The notes beneath the pieces were generated by a model that was given only the letters and a program-made list of their open reading frames with translations, ran no database searches and was not told the origin of the DNA. A stretch of DNA of 64,000 bases from JAISFI01 sp031553775 (GTDB lineage Bacteria; Bacteroidota; Bacteroidia; Bacteroidales; Azobacteroidaceae). The stretch covers positions 21,478-85,477 of the forward strand of contig JAVBLA010000019.1 in assembly GCA_031553775.1 (NCBI GenBank), given 5' to 3'. The first letter of the stretch is position 1. Each line of letters opens with the position of its first letter. The position numbers and the translations under genes are program-made. This document shows positions 28,901 through 36,493 of this stretch, piece after piece.

Positions 28901-31900
28901 TATGCTTATGGCACAATAATATTGAATGGACAGAATAATATTCAGGGAACCGATACCATTGTTGCTTTTGATAAGTTGATAGGTTTTGATAAGGCCAACA
29001 CTGCTATTACCGGTCACGTTTATTTCAAACAATCCATTCCGGCTAATTTGGTGAATTCCCATGGACAAGGTATATTCCGTGTGTATGTAGCCGAATCGGG
29101 AGCCGCTCTGTTGAGTCCGAAATGTGCCGGAGAAGCTTCTTTTGAGGTGCGTTATGACAGCGCCCATTTTAAGGTCATGATTGAAGGTACTACAGAGGCG
29201 ATTAATCTGGAAGATCTGCTGGTTTGTACAAATAGTACGGTAAATATCAGTGCGCAGACTTTCGATCCTATAAATCCAGGCCGGAAGTTGTATACTGTGT
29301 ACGATTGGTATTACGGACCGATAGATACAAAGGATACGGAAGCCGTTGAATACAACGATGATGCGGATTTTGACCCGACTCTTAATTTTGTGGGCTTAAA
29401 CGAGATGGAAGTTAATGAATACTTTATTCGGGAGGACCTGAAAAACTTCAGGTCAAAATACCCGGAGGGAGGACTTCCTGTTACCATTCCTCAGCAGGAG
29501 GATGCAGATCTGCTTGCGCGGATTGGATATTATGTTGATAATGGATTGGTTGTTTTATATCAACCCGGTCTGCCTCTTTATCTTAGTTCTATGGCGCCTT
29601 ATTATATAACGGCTATTCCAATTGAACAGGCTTATGAAATGAAGTCTGATGGTTCCGGACCTGATCTGTCTAAACCGCTCAGGATTTGCACCAGTCCGGC
29701 AGAGGTTCGCATTCAAGCGACTTCCTGGGGGTCTGTTCTGAAGTATGGAGAGGTGACTGACAATGGACTTCCTGTCAAAAACTATCCGGATTTTGAAAGC
29801 AATCTGGATTATGAATACACTGTTCGTTTGCCGGAGAAAATAGATAATGTAAATGTGAATGACGTATTTGTAGTGCCTTTCTTGTATTTTGATGAGGTAA
29901 GCAAGGCTGCAGTCGATCTGGTCAGGGTGGACGGTAATTATGTCAATGCAGTAGATAATGCAGAAGGAATTAAATTGGCAGGAGTTCATATAGGAGTGAT
30001 TGACAAGAACAAGCCCAATCAATTGGATTCATTGCATACAGTCAAAAATACAAGAAGACCGGAAGTGAAAGTAGACGATAATAATAATGTTATTAGCATT
30101 GAAATAGTAGAGATTGAGCCTGTTGATAAAAGAACCTATTGGGACCTGGATTTTGAAAAAGCCAAAATGCTCTTCTTTAAATCTTATCCTCTGATATGGA
30201 ATTCTTACAATTACTATCATGCAACACCGGCACATCCGCTAAATCCTGATTATGAGCATACGCTGGAAGATGAAGGTAATCCTTATCCGATAGGGACTCT
30301 TTTAGGTGGTGTTCCTTTGGATAATAATAAAATTGCTTTGGAAGTGAAAGCAAGTAGTGTACTTTCGTTAAATGACAATGTGCAATTAAACCCAAATCTA
30401 AAGAATAAGTTGACAACTACGGATGGCAAATTCAAACCGGGCAGTATTTATGAATTCCGTTTGAGGGTAACTGCCGACGAGGATTTTGCCAATGGAGGTA
30501 TTGTGGAGTGTGACAAAGAATTTTTCTTCAAACTCAAAGTAGTTCCAAATACAGTATACTGGGCTGGAACCGGAGCTCTTAACTCTGATTCGTGGCATGA
30601 TGACAAGAACTGGAAATCTACACCGGATGGTACGGGCTCTGCTTTTGCTCCGCTTCGCCCCACAAGTGTGGTACTTTTGAATGGGATGGATAAATATCCG
30701 ATGTTGAAAGCGATAGAATATTATGAGAATGACGCGCCGCCTTCTGCTGTTGACGAAATTATGCATACAGTTAAACTGACTGTTACAATAGATGAAAACG
30801 GTAAAGCTACACCGATACCAGGTGCTCCCGAGACCAAATACATCGAATTTGATAAAAACTGGGAACCGAATACTGTTTCTGAAATTTATTTCCAGAAGGG
30901 TAGCGAATTAGGACGTCCCGATTTATTGACTTACGATGGAGCAAAAGTAGATTTAGAAGTAAATACTGCTCAATGGTATGGCTTATCTGCTCCTTTGCGC
31001 GATATGTATTCCGGCGATTATATGTTCCCTTATGCAAATCCTTTGACGGAAATGCGTTTGTATAATACTTCAAGCCCTCAATCCGGGGCAACCTATACAG
31101 AATGGACCCTGCCATTCAATAAAACGATAGAGCCTTTAACACCCGGTATGGGGTATAGTGCCAAAGTAGGCGCTCTTTATTATAATGAAGTTTCCGATGC
31201 AGGGGCTGTAGCAGCCTCCAGAGATTCCAGAGACAAAGCACAATGGATGTTTCCACAAACAAAAATGACGTTTAATTTCTATCATGAGCTTACCAAGAAG
31301 TTACAGCCAAAAACGGAAACGATACTTCCCGGAGGACGTGATTATGGAAGCCGTTTTGCTTATGAGGAAACTATGACGGACGAATATCTGGTAGAACTTC
31401 CTACAGGTAGAACAACAAAAGGGGAAGAAGTGGTTGTAGGAAACCCGTTGATGTCTCATATTGATTTCGAAAAGTTCTATGATGTAAACAAAGATGTAAT
31501 AATTCAGTCATTTAAGATATTGACAAACGGTGACGATTTCCCGACTTACTCTGAAACTGATGATGTAGTCGCAACAGGTGGTTTAACTGCTAAGTCTATT
31601 CCCCCGATGCAAACATTTATTGTAACTACAAAGGATGGATATTCGGGAGTTGGAAAACTGAAGATTACTAAGGAAATGAGTGTGACATACCCAACATCCA
31701 AACTTCGTTCGTTCGAACAGGTAAGTAATATATTGCGTATAACTACTCATAAAGATACTTACTCGAGTGAAGCCGTTGTCGCTTTTTCCAATCAGTCGGA
31801 TAATGGTTATGTATTGGGTGAAGATACCCGGCGGATGTTGGTTTCTGATTTGCAGGTATCACCCAGTGTCTTTACAATTGCAGATGGCATGTATTTGGAT

Positions 31901-32392
31901 ATCAACCGGATGAAAGAAGTCGCCGGAAGCATTCCAATCGGTATCATGACCAGCAACAAAGGTTTTACTCAGCTTCGTATTACAGGGTTCAATTCGATAT
32001 CAGGATCTTACGACTGGTTCTTTAAAGATACGGAAAAATCGAGTATGGTTCCGGTAGGCGATAGCGATTCTTTCGAATATTCTTTCGACAATACGGAAGG
32101 TGATCTGATTGGTCGTTTTTATTTGATTGCGCAGCAGAATACATCCATAGACGTCATTTCAAAAGAAAAAATATCAGTCTACATACAAAATCATGTGATT
32201 CATGCTCTTTCCTCCGATGGAAGCGAAATAACGGAGTTGATGCTTTACCGGCCGGATGGACAGCAAGTATATCATGCTAAAGATACGGGTAAGTCGCATT
32301 GTGAAATCCCTGTATCCGATGTTCATCAGGTGTTAATTGTCAAAGCGAAGACTATGAATGCCTCCAGTATAACTAAAGTTTCAAATCAATAA
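22970..32392 (+). CDS. Giant T9SS surface protein (3140 aa) with three long N-terminal repeats
   Basis: Very large exported protein, probably an adhesin or surface-layer-like protein; no enzyme motif was recognised. A signal peptide covers about residues 1-20. Three tandem repeats of about 410-435 residues follow (about 24-430, 431-867 and 868-1295). Each has a lectin-like block (NYxLRxKxN; DxWxFxxVGxxEPGWYYI; KWRLxKTxAYD; NPxxARHFRLxS), then an NxDMELVSNY strand and a jelly-roll-like half ending in VFMDIDNLxITL. The WYYI blocks recall ricin-type beta-trefoils. The middle (about 1300-2500) has further beta-rich domains, including a CBM-like segment (about 1720-1880). From about residue 2530 the C-terminus matches that of the giant protein at 36494 (PLRDMYSGDY, NPLMSHIDFEKF, PPMQTFIV). 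It ends in a T9SS sorting-type tail (ELMLYRPDGQQVY). A small membrane protein follows 14 bases later. Confidence 0.85.
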   Translation: MKKNIFVLSLLLLVTVSGWCEVTYRPYNLRIKQNSGHPIPNLSPSWMVDGGTAVALGASANPTGKSDDWYFIPVGGSEPGWYYIQNRGTGKYMTSTGAGNLTLVDISTPSGDAMKWRLVKTQAYDVNSSPGTNPTNNPGVARHFRLVSKNNVVILKNGGNASTVIPGNSIAAGTYATVEILMASSNKNYEQATVYNQDMELVSNYWAISNTETNYPVMPAYTTNIDFSLNAVPANHIKEQDYFPVGYSRTIADLFNVRLCYSASSSGTDKGYYFVRIKNGGKLYAGIRTTGVPNTTSTYEVKYRTRVSTSDGQAPVYLPYVFKQDGTTPSSATAVGQLTALSVQNNIAPTQLIPYSSPPTPITVSSYATTGSEDPVKWNDVSFSYQNSDGLTQSVFCTFDNLFKNTIDSDVYMDIDNFIVSLTENWSSNYDYRNYTLRFKQNGGAPITAGNNYIRSYGKYGIEMGAANDLQGMTDAWNFVSVGADEPGWYYIRNAQQGTYLKEMTSLEINLDLGELPSSPELKNKYKWRIIKTKAYDASLTPGSDPTNNPGVARHFKIVSYSGNILHKQGTGGLRISAPATVNSNSLSNMVEIMTKVTSNIKEISTIYNEDMELVSNYTPLAIDVTTFPALPKTTEGDFSEVQVGGVATEYFPIGFDRSSKANVRLIHNYKSSNSPGIQLSYGFYFLRVLNQGRIFAGARTPTAPGANAIFEVSYWGRTTYKNEAEATDLKNKRQLANGTVAADGTTGATYAVGQITSKDVPTGSSIPQIPPIPPAVNSSGYTYSVAPVPYNPTFWADLSSPDETKNIKDDPWQWEFQKFSYKSSTASAQNKFITVDNLFSPAVNPGDTVFMDIDNLKITLVESWQRAYPFHNYNIRMKANTGALTGNASWLNANGNALSLVASTTNGVGTDDWQFVPVGGDEPGWYYIRSANNTASYLRDNGSANAATLANLIVGNDAFKWRLFKTTAYQAASTQPAAQIDPTSNPAAARHFRLISKLNNALYATNGGNGVNTSNSTNRSRSTVEIQMNAVAATTTITTIFNEDMELVSNYWPVNNITNNPFEGLPSLPVPEYGLEEDFSPSVKNQTTGVWEHTDATDYFPVGYARSGTEDARLYHDYYSSGNADEFGFYFVRLNNGGRLYTYSRTATAPAANSLYQVTYWSRSSTYTGLEPDPIPYLQTQTKGTSEIGAIGQLTATNIGTGVPPLTSLTPNSWTAYSSPPTRIPQTLFNPLEQQNNPDRWEFMGFNFVNGGTLQQSVFITVDNLVKDGKDINQWDQVQYLDIDNLNITMLGAENGRAFNYKENNTPQQVHESTQVIYTKMNESNELQAMTTGYNYYRWHVDELDFNGLSFANTTGLNRSFRGLFKYGGDAAGARKITFIPSEVLQHQYSEGQRITITCDASNYTDYTTTSTQFTEPTLSFRNHFEMRPAWESAQNINNALANNGVLEYVELEAPIGAANNGTRLRLTPQYYIDNYYIATAGNEKDEANLNRATRFYWVRYRDGSQYPLNNESWKNALPANVGTGANRTVLRIADGGTAPFTYATSDAAGSSYKYLQIDNSNRTATNYSIQAGQTEYFDCYVRAGSTGDYKRIARFKVTYVDKSLAGPLPENRGGYTPDADLWSVRTNKKMIAQLTFDQTENRYNMGVKPLGLKETSYGFTDPTKFATGETANGTHDHHRAPYWSEYGFPRMIGNGSNTAADNTNGGGTNSYGWSAFNTTTPGIMDRTFIQTGKTGNMLYVDAADLPGTFAALDINEALCPGTELYFSAWIVNLNNGSETSADNVQSTASRPNLVFLLKDKATDTPIKYFYTGDIGYLGTSTSDPLRSRWNQVAFSFKVPEYYVNQQANLTLEIRNNGLTTTGNDFAIDEVCIYRSNPGVEAKRTVQTFCKPDGNIENASPLEMLVDVDLSQLALTGSEGKTTKLYFRFLDDMGVTFPDKKNGEVYPDNEFNASDTENHIYLNEGLYQDDTNVENRYAYGTIILNGQNNIQGTDTIVAFDKLIGFDKANTAITGHVYFKQSIPANLVNSHGQGIFRVYVAESGAALLSPKCAGEASFEVRYDSAHFKVMIEGTTEAINLEDLLVCTNSTVNISAQTFDPINPGRKLYTVYDWYYGPIDTKDTEAVEYNDDADFDPTLNFVGLNEMEVNEYFIREDLKNFRSKYPEGGLPVTIPQQEDADLLARIGYYVDNGLVVLYQPGLPLYLSSMAPYYITAIPIEQAYEMKSDGSGPDLSKPLRICTSPAEVRIQATSWGSVLKYGEVTDNGLPVKNYPDFESNLDYEYTVRLPEKIDNVNVNDVFVVPFLYFDEVSKAAVDLVRVDGNYVNAVDNAEGIKLAGVHIGVIDKNKPNQLDSLHTVKNTRRPEVKVDDNNNVISIEIVEIEPVDKRTYWDLDFEKAKMLFFKSYPLIWNSYNYYHATPAHPLNPDYEHTLEDEGNPYPIGTLLGGVPLDNNKIALEVKASSVLSLNDNVQLNPNLKNKLTTTDGKFKPGSIYEFRLRVTADEDFANGGIVECDKEFFFKLKVVPNTVYWAGTGALNSDSWHDDKNWKSTPDGTGSAFAPLRPTSVVLLNGMDKYPMLKAIEYYENDAPPSAVDEIMHTVKLTVTIDENGKATPIPGAPETKYIEFDKNWEPNTVSEIYFQKGSELGRPDLLTYDGAKVDLEVNTAQWYGLSAPLRDMYSGDYMFPYANPLTEMRLYNTSSPQSGATYTEWTLPFNKTIEPLTPGMGYSAKVGALYYNEVSDAGAVAASRDSRDKAQWMFPQTKMTFNFYHELTKKLQPKTETILPGGRDYGSRFAYEETMTDEYLVELPTGRTTKGEEVVVGNPLMSHIDFEKFYDVNKDVIIQSFKILTNGDDFPTYSETDDVVATGGLTAKSIPPMQTFIVTTKDGYSGVGKLKITKEMSVTYPTSKLRSFEQVSNILRITTHKDTYSSEAVVAFSNQSDNGYVLGEDTRRMLVSDLQVSPSVFTIADGMYLDINRMKEVAGSIPIGIMTSNKGFTQLRITGFNSISGSYDWFFKDTEKSSMVPVGDSDSFEYSFDNTEGDLIGRFYLIAQQNTSIDVISKEKISVYIQNHVIHALSSDGSEITELMLYRPDGQQVYHAKDTGKSHCEIPVSDVHQVLIVKAKTMNASSITKVSNQ

Positions 32393-32406
32393 CCCGAGGA
32401 AAGTCA

Positions 32407-32868
32407 ATGAAGAATAAAATTATAATATGGATGTTCCTGTTTGTGATGGGAACTTCACGGGTTGCATATCCTCAGGACTTCCCATCATTATTGATTGATA
32501 TTCCAACCAACAATGGGGATTCCCATGATGGGCATGATGATTGTTGCAATCACAGCCATACGGAAGAGTCCTTTATTTTGCGAAGCTATATCCCGGATGA
32601 TTATATGCCCTTTGCTTATTGCCCATATCATACGAATCAACAATTGGATCAACTAACAGGAAAGTGTCCGGTTTTGGGTTGTAATTATGTTTATGATGTT
32701 GATAATGGTGCGGTAGGTACAGATGATATTCCTGCCGGTGATGCGCTGTGGATATCCTACCTCTGCATTCTTTCGTATTTGTTATTAAACAATAAAAAAC
32801 ACCTGAAAAACCGCTTAACTAAGTCTTTTTTTGTACTTTTGCGGCTTGAAAACCAAAAGGATAAATAA
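32407..32868 (+). CDS. Small exported protein with heavy-metal-binding-like motif and C-terminal TM tail
   Basis: Protein of 153 residues in the same transcript as the giant gene. A signal peptide ends near RVAYPQ. The next part is His/Cys-rich (SHDGHDDCCNHSH). It is followed by YCPYHTNQQLDQLTGKCPVLGC, whose CPxH ... GKCPxxGC pattern is close to the heavy-metal-binding domain often written YxCPMHP...GKCPxCGM. Metal binding is therefore plausible but unproved. The C-terminus has a short IPAGD motif, a hydrophobic helix (ALWISYLCILSYLLL) and a basic end (NNKKHLKNRLTK). Two other proteins here share this tail layout (within the ORF at 36494 and at 60689). The last bases of the gene contain the topA promoter box. 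Confidence 0.65.
   Translation: MKNKIIIWMFLFVMGTSRVAYPQDFPSLLIDIPTNNGDSHDGHDDCCNHSHTEESFILRSYIPDDYMPFAYCPYHTNQQLDQLTGKCPVLGCNYVYDVDNGAVGTDDIPAGDALWISYLCILSYLLLNNKKHLKNRLTKSFFVLLRLENQKDK
32834..32841 (+). promoter_or_regulatory. Promoter -7 box for topA inside the preceding gene
   Basis: TACTTTTG matches TAnnTTTG and lies 30 bases before the topA ATG, within the last codons of the small exported protein. It would let topA be transcribed independently of the giant surface-protein operon. Confidence 0.5.
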
Positions 32869-32871
32869 GAG

Positions 32872-35190
32872 ATGCAAAAAAATCTGGTTATTGTAGAATC
32901 TCCGGCTAAGGCCAAAACAATAGAGAAATTCCTGGGTGACGATTTTAAAGTACTTTCAAGTTACGGACACATCCGGGACTTGAAAGCCAAAGAATTCGGT
33001 ATCGATACTGCCAATAACTATAAACCGGCTTATGTAATTCCATCCGATAAAAAAGAACTGGTTTCTAAATTGAAGAAGGAAGCCAAAGATGCGTCTATGG
33101 TGTGGCTTGCATCCGATGAAGACCGGGAAGGAGAAGCTATTTCATGGCATCTTTTTGAGGCTTTGCAGTTGGATAAAGACAAAACCAAACGCATCGTTTT
33201 TCACGAGATTACAAAAAATGCCATTTTGCACGCCATAGAGAATCCCCGCGATATAGATTTTAATTTAGTCGATGCGCAACAGGCGCGGCGGGTACTGGAC
33301 CGGATCGTGGGATTTGAGTTATCTCCTATTTTGTGGCGGAAAATCAAACCGGCGTTGTCGGCAGGAAGGGTGCAATCGGTAGCCGTACGGCTCATCGTGG
33401 AAAGGGAACGGGAAATCAATCAGTTCCAGTCCGAAGCGTCTTACCGGATAACAGCCGTTTTTGAAATCCCCGGAGAAACGGCAGTCCTGAATGCAGAACT
33501 GGCACGCCGGATCAAAACAAAAGAAGAGGCAATGGCGCTGTTTGAGCAATTGAAAAATGCAGTTTTTACCATCAATGATATTACTACCAAACCGGTGAAG
33601 AAATCACCGGCAGCACCGTTTACCACTTCTACACTGCAACAGGAAGCTGCCCGGAAACTCGGGTTTTCGGTTTCGCAGACGATGATTGTCGCACAAAAAC
33701 TGTATGAATCCGGGCATATCACATATATGCGTACCGACTCGGTCAATCTCTCGTCGCTGGCAATCAATACATCCAAATCGGAGATCACTACGGCATACGG
33801 CGAAAAATATCTCAAAACCAGACAGTTCCAGACGAAAACAAAAGGGGCACAGGAAGCGCACGAAGCGATCCGGCCGACCTACATGAGCAATCATACTATC
33901 AAAGGAACCGCTCAGGAACAAAGATTGTACGAGTTGATCTGGAAGCGGACCATTGCTTCACAGATGGCAGATGCCGAACTGGAACGGACTACGGTGACCA
34001 TCGGTATCAGCAGTAACCGGGAAGAAAAATTCCAGGCAGTGGGAGAAGTGATCAAATTCGACGGATTCCTGCATGTATACCTGGAAAGTAATGATGAAGA
34101 TAGTACAGAGGAAGAAAGTGTAATCTTGCCTCCCCTGAAAATAGATATGCAATTGCCTTTGAAAGAAGCAATAGCTACAGAACGGTTTACCCAACGTCCC
34201 CCGCGATACAGCGAAGCCAGCCTGGTACGCCGGATGGAAGAACTGGGAATCGGCCGGCCGTCGACTTATGCGCCTACAATTTCTACGATTCAGAACCGGG
34301 AATATGTTGTTAAAGGAGATAAACCGGGTGAGGAACGGCAGTATAACGTACTTTCGTTATCCAATGGAAAAATACAGGACAAGACCTTGAAAGAAACGGT
34401 GGGCTCCGACAAAAGCAAACTGCTGCCTACCGATATAGGTATTGTGGTCAATGACTTCCTGGCTGAACATTTTCCTTCTATCCTGGATTATGGTTTTACC
34501 GCTAATGTGGAAAAAGAATTCGATAATATAGCGGAAGGAAAAGAAGAGTGGACCAAAGCCATCGATGATTTTTACAAAGAATTTCATCCGATAGTGGAAC
34601 AAACTTCTGCTACCAAAACAGAATATAAAGTAGGAGAGAGGGTGCTGGGCAAAGACCCGAAAACAGGTCGCCCGGTTTCGGTAAAGATCGGCCGCTTCGG
34701 TCCCCTGGTACAAATCGGGCATGCCGACGAGGAAGAAAAACCCTTGTTCGCCTCCCTGATGAAAGGGCAATCGATCGAAACGATCTCTCTGGAAGAAGCC
34801 TTGAAATTGTTCGAACTGCCCCGATTGGTAGGGGAATTGAATGGCAAACCGGTAACTGCCGGTATTGGTCGCTTCGGCCCGTTTGTTAAATATGAAAATA
34901 CATTTGTATCTATCCCCAAAAGCTTGAATCCATTTACCGTTACCGTTGAGGATGCTGATCTTTTGCTGAAAGAAAAGAAAGCAAAAGAAGAACAGAAGTT
35001 TATCAAAACTTTCGATAACGATCCGGAAACACAAGTTCTTAACGGCCGTTATGGTCCTTACATCGTTAGTAAAGGTGCAAACTATAAAATACCAAAAGGG
35101 AAAATACCGGCAGAATTAACATACGACGATTGCATGGAAATTGTCCGGAATACACCGGAAAAAGAAGGGAAGAAGAAATCGAAGAAATAA
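32872..35190 (+). CDS. topA: DNA topoisomerase I (type IA)
   Basis: Relaxes negative supercoils by cutting and rejoining one strand. Length 772 residues, normal for Bacteroidota. The Toprim domain opens the protein (LVIVESPAKAKTIEKFLG) and includes the acidic DEDREGEAI motif at about residues 83-91. The catalytic Tyr lies in ITYMRTDSVNLS (about residue 285), and the GIGRPSTYAPTI motif at about 460-471 is diagnostic. The C-terminus carries Toprim-C-type repeats (GPLVQIG, GPFVKYE, GRYGPYIVSKG), which replace the zinc fingers of the E. coli enzyme. This housekeeping gene sits between two surface-protein units, 3 bases after the upstream stop codon. Confidence 0.97.
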   Translation: MQKNLVIVESPAKAKTIEKFLGDDFKVLSSYGHIRDLKAKEFGIDTANNYKPAYVIPSDKKELVSKLKKEAKDASMVWLASDEDREGEAISWHLFEALQLDKDKTKRIVFHEITKNAILHAIENPRDIDFNLVDAQQARRVLDRIVGFELSPILWRKIKPALSAGRVQSVAVRLIVEREREINQFQSEASYRITAVFEIPGETAVLNAELARRIKTKEEAMALFEQLKNAVFTINDITTKPVKKSPAAPFTTSTLQQEAARKLGFSVSQTMIVAQKLYESGHITYMRTDSVNLSSLAINTSKSEITTAYGEKYLKTRQFQTKTKGAQEAHEAIRPTYMSNHTIKGTAQEQRLYELIWKRTIASQMADAELERTTVTIGISSNREEKFQAVGEVIKFDGFLHVYLESNDEDSTEEESVILPPLKIDMQLPLKEAIATERFTQRPPRYSEASLVRRMEELGIGRPSTYAPTISTIQNREYVVKGDKPGEERQYNVLSLSNGKIQDKTLKETVGSDKSKLLPTDIGIVVNDFLAEHFPSILDYGFTANVEKEFDNIAEGKEEWTKAIDDFYKEFHPIVEQTSATKTEYKVGERVLGKDPKTGRPVSVKIGRFGPLVQIGHADEEEKPLFASLMKGQSIETISLEEALKLFELPRLVGELNGKPVTAGIGRFGPFVKYENTFVSIPKSLNPFTVTVEDADLLLKEKKAKEEQKFIKTFDNDPETQVLNGRYGPYIVSKGANYKIPKGKIPAELTYDDCMEIVRNTPEKEGKKKSKK

Positions 35191-35193
35191 AAG

Positions 35194-35232
35194 AATGAGG
35201 GGGCACTTCAAAATGCTCCCTCATTTTTTTAA
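35194..35232 (+). terminator. Intrinsic terminator of topA
   Basis: A stem of about 12 bp with one G-T pair (AATGAGGG at 35194-35201 pairing with CCCTCATT at 35218-35225) is followed directly by a run of T residues, 3 bases after the topA stop codon. Confidence 0.85.
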
Positions 35233-35272
35233 ACATACATACTCTAGAATATATTATTTTGTTGTCTATTGG

Positions 35273-35309
35273 CCTAAAAACGTGTTATTTGGGCTTTTTT
35301 CAGTAGTGC
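35273..35309 (+). promoter_or_regulatory. Candidate regulator site upstream of the AraC gene (shared with 36342-36375)
   Basis: TAAAAACGT, then GTTATTT, GGGCTTTTTT and AGTGC, recurs in nearly the same form at 36342-36375 before the giant gene. In both places AGTGC ends 19-22 bases before a -7-like box (here TATATTCG at 35329-35336, one mismatch from TAnnTTTG). It is a candidate binding site for the AraC protein itself. Confidence 0.4.
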
Positions 35310-35374
35310 TTATAAATTTTAAAGTTCTTATATTCGTATTCTATTTCAAAACGAAATAGCCGCCACATCATTAC

Positions 35375-36298
35375 ATGTTTAAAATTATGAAAAAAGAACC
35401 GGCTATAGACCTTTCAAAAAAAAGCATATTGAAGGAATCTTCCCCCAGTCAACCGGGTAAGAAAAACTATTTAAATGAACAACTTTCCTGTCCCAATTAC
35501 AAATTAGGTAGGAGGGCTTCTTTTCATGTTTTTAATTTGTTTCAGGGGGAAGAACGTGAAAATATGCAAGTGGGAGAAACCACTATTATTTTCCTGTTAG
35601 CCGGAGAGTTGACATTAACCTACAATAAACACCTCAATAAACGATTACTGGCAAAAGAATTTTTACTTCTTCCTCCCGCCAGTGTACTAAAGGTCAAGGC
35701 GCTGGACGATAGCAAAATCGTATCTTGCCGCTTTAATACGCAAATGCAACTTTGCGATTATTTCAGATTAGATTATTTACTGCCTCTTTGTCAGGATTTA
35801 GAAGATGATTTTCAACCACTTCCATTTAACGGATGGATTGTGAAATATTTAGAGTTGCTTGAAAGTTATCTTGAAGGTGGTTTTGTGTGCTCTTGCCTGC
35901 ATCGGTATAAACAACAGGAATTATTTCATTTATTACGAGCACTTTACGGAAAAAAAGAATTAGCCGCTTTTTTTTCTCCCGTTATGAATAAAGATATGTT
36001 CTTCAAAGATGCGGTATTGAAAAATTATCTCCAGGTGCATAATGTTCCGGAACTTGCAGAGATGATGCATTACTCGTTATCAGGATTTAAGAAAAAATTT
36101 GAACGCAATTTCGGACAGACTCCTTTTTCTTGGATGCAACAGCAACGTTCAGGGATGATCCTGAAAGATCTGAAAGAAAATCAATTGTCCAATAAAGAAA
36201 TAATAATCCAATACCAGTTCTCTTCCGAAGCCAGATTTTACGAGTTTTGTAAGCGTCATTACGGAAGTTCTCCAAGCGAAATTCGCAAACAAAAATAG
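35375..36298 (+). CDS. AraC-family transcription regulator
   Basis: One-component regulator of 307 residues. The N-terminal 170 residues form a cupin-like ligand-binding domain (VGETTIIFLLAGELTLTYN, FLLLPPASVLKVKA). The C-terminal 100 residues are the AraC double HTH (VPELAEMMHYSLSGFKKKFE; GQTPFSWMQQQRSGMILKDL; FSSEARFYEFCKRHYGSSPSEI). No signal peptide or TM segment is visible, as expected for a cytoplasmic regulator. An ATG four codons downstream (35387) is an alternative start. It lies directly before the giant gene at 36494, and a similar sequence element precedes both genes, suggesting that it controls itself and the surface protein. The effector is unknown. Confidence 0.85.
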   Translation: MFKIMKKEPAIDLSKKSILKESSPSQPGKKNYLNEQLSCPNYKLGRRASFHVFNLFQGEERENMQVGETTIIFLLAGELTLTYNKHLNKRLLAKEFLLLPPASVLKVKALDDSKIVSCRFNTQMQLCDYFRLDYLLPLCQDLEDDFQPLPFNGWIVKYLELLESYLEGGFVCSCLHRYKQQELFHLLRALYGKKELAAFFSPVMNKDMFFKDAVLKNYLQVHNVPELAEMMHYSLSGFKKKFERNFGQTPFSWMQQQRSGMILKDLKENQLSNKEIIIQYQFSSEARFYEFCKRHYGSSPSEIRKQK

Positions 36299-36341
36299 GC
36301 TTTTCACTCCTCTCTTTTTGTATCGTTAATTGAAAAAATAG

Positions 36342-36375
36342 TATAAAAACGTAGTTTTTAGGCTTTTTTTAGTGC
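36342..36375 (+). promoter_or_regulatory. Candidate regulator site upstream of the second giant gene
   Basis: TAAAAACGTAGTTTTT then GGCTTTTTTT and AGTGC repeats the element at 35273-35309. It ends 22 bases before the TACTTTTG -7 box at 36398-36405. Confidence 0.4.
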
Positions 36376-36397
36376 AATTTATCTTTTTATGATAATT

Positions 36398-36441
36398 TAC
36401 TTTTGCACTGTGGCTGGAACGGGTATGTTTTCCCGTTTCAG
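36398..36441 (+). promoter_or_regulatory. Promoter -7 box and 5' hairpin of the second giant gene
   Basis: TACTTTTG at 36398-36405 is a perfect TAnnTTTG match. Transcription would start near 36412, right at a 10-bp hairpin (CTGGAACGGG at 36414-36423 and CCCGTTTCAG at 36432-36441, one G-T pair). The transcript would therefore begin with a stem-loop, which could protect the 5' end. The ATG at 36494 is about 80 bases downstream. Confidence 0.45.
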
Positions 36442-36493
36442 GTAAATTATTTATAACCCTTTTGAGAAGACTTACACATATAAATACATAATT

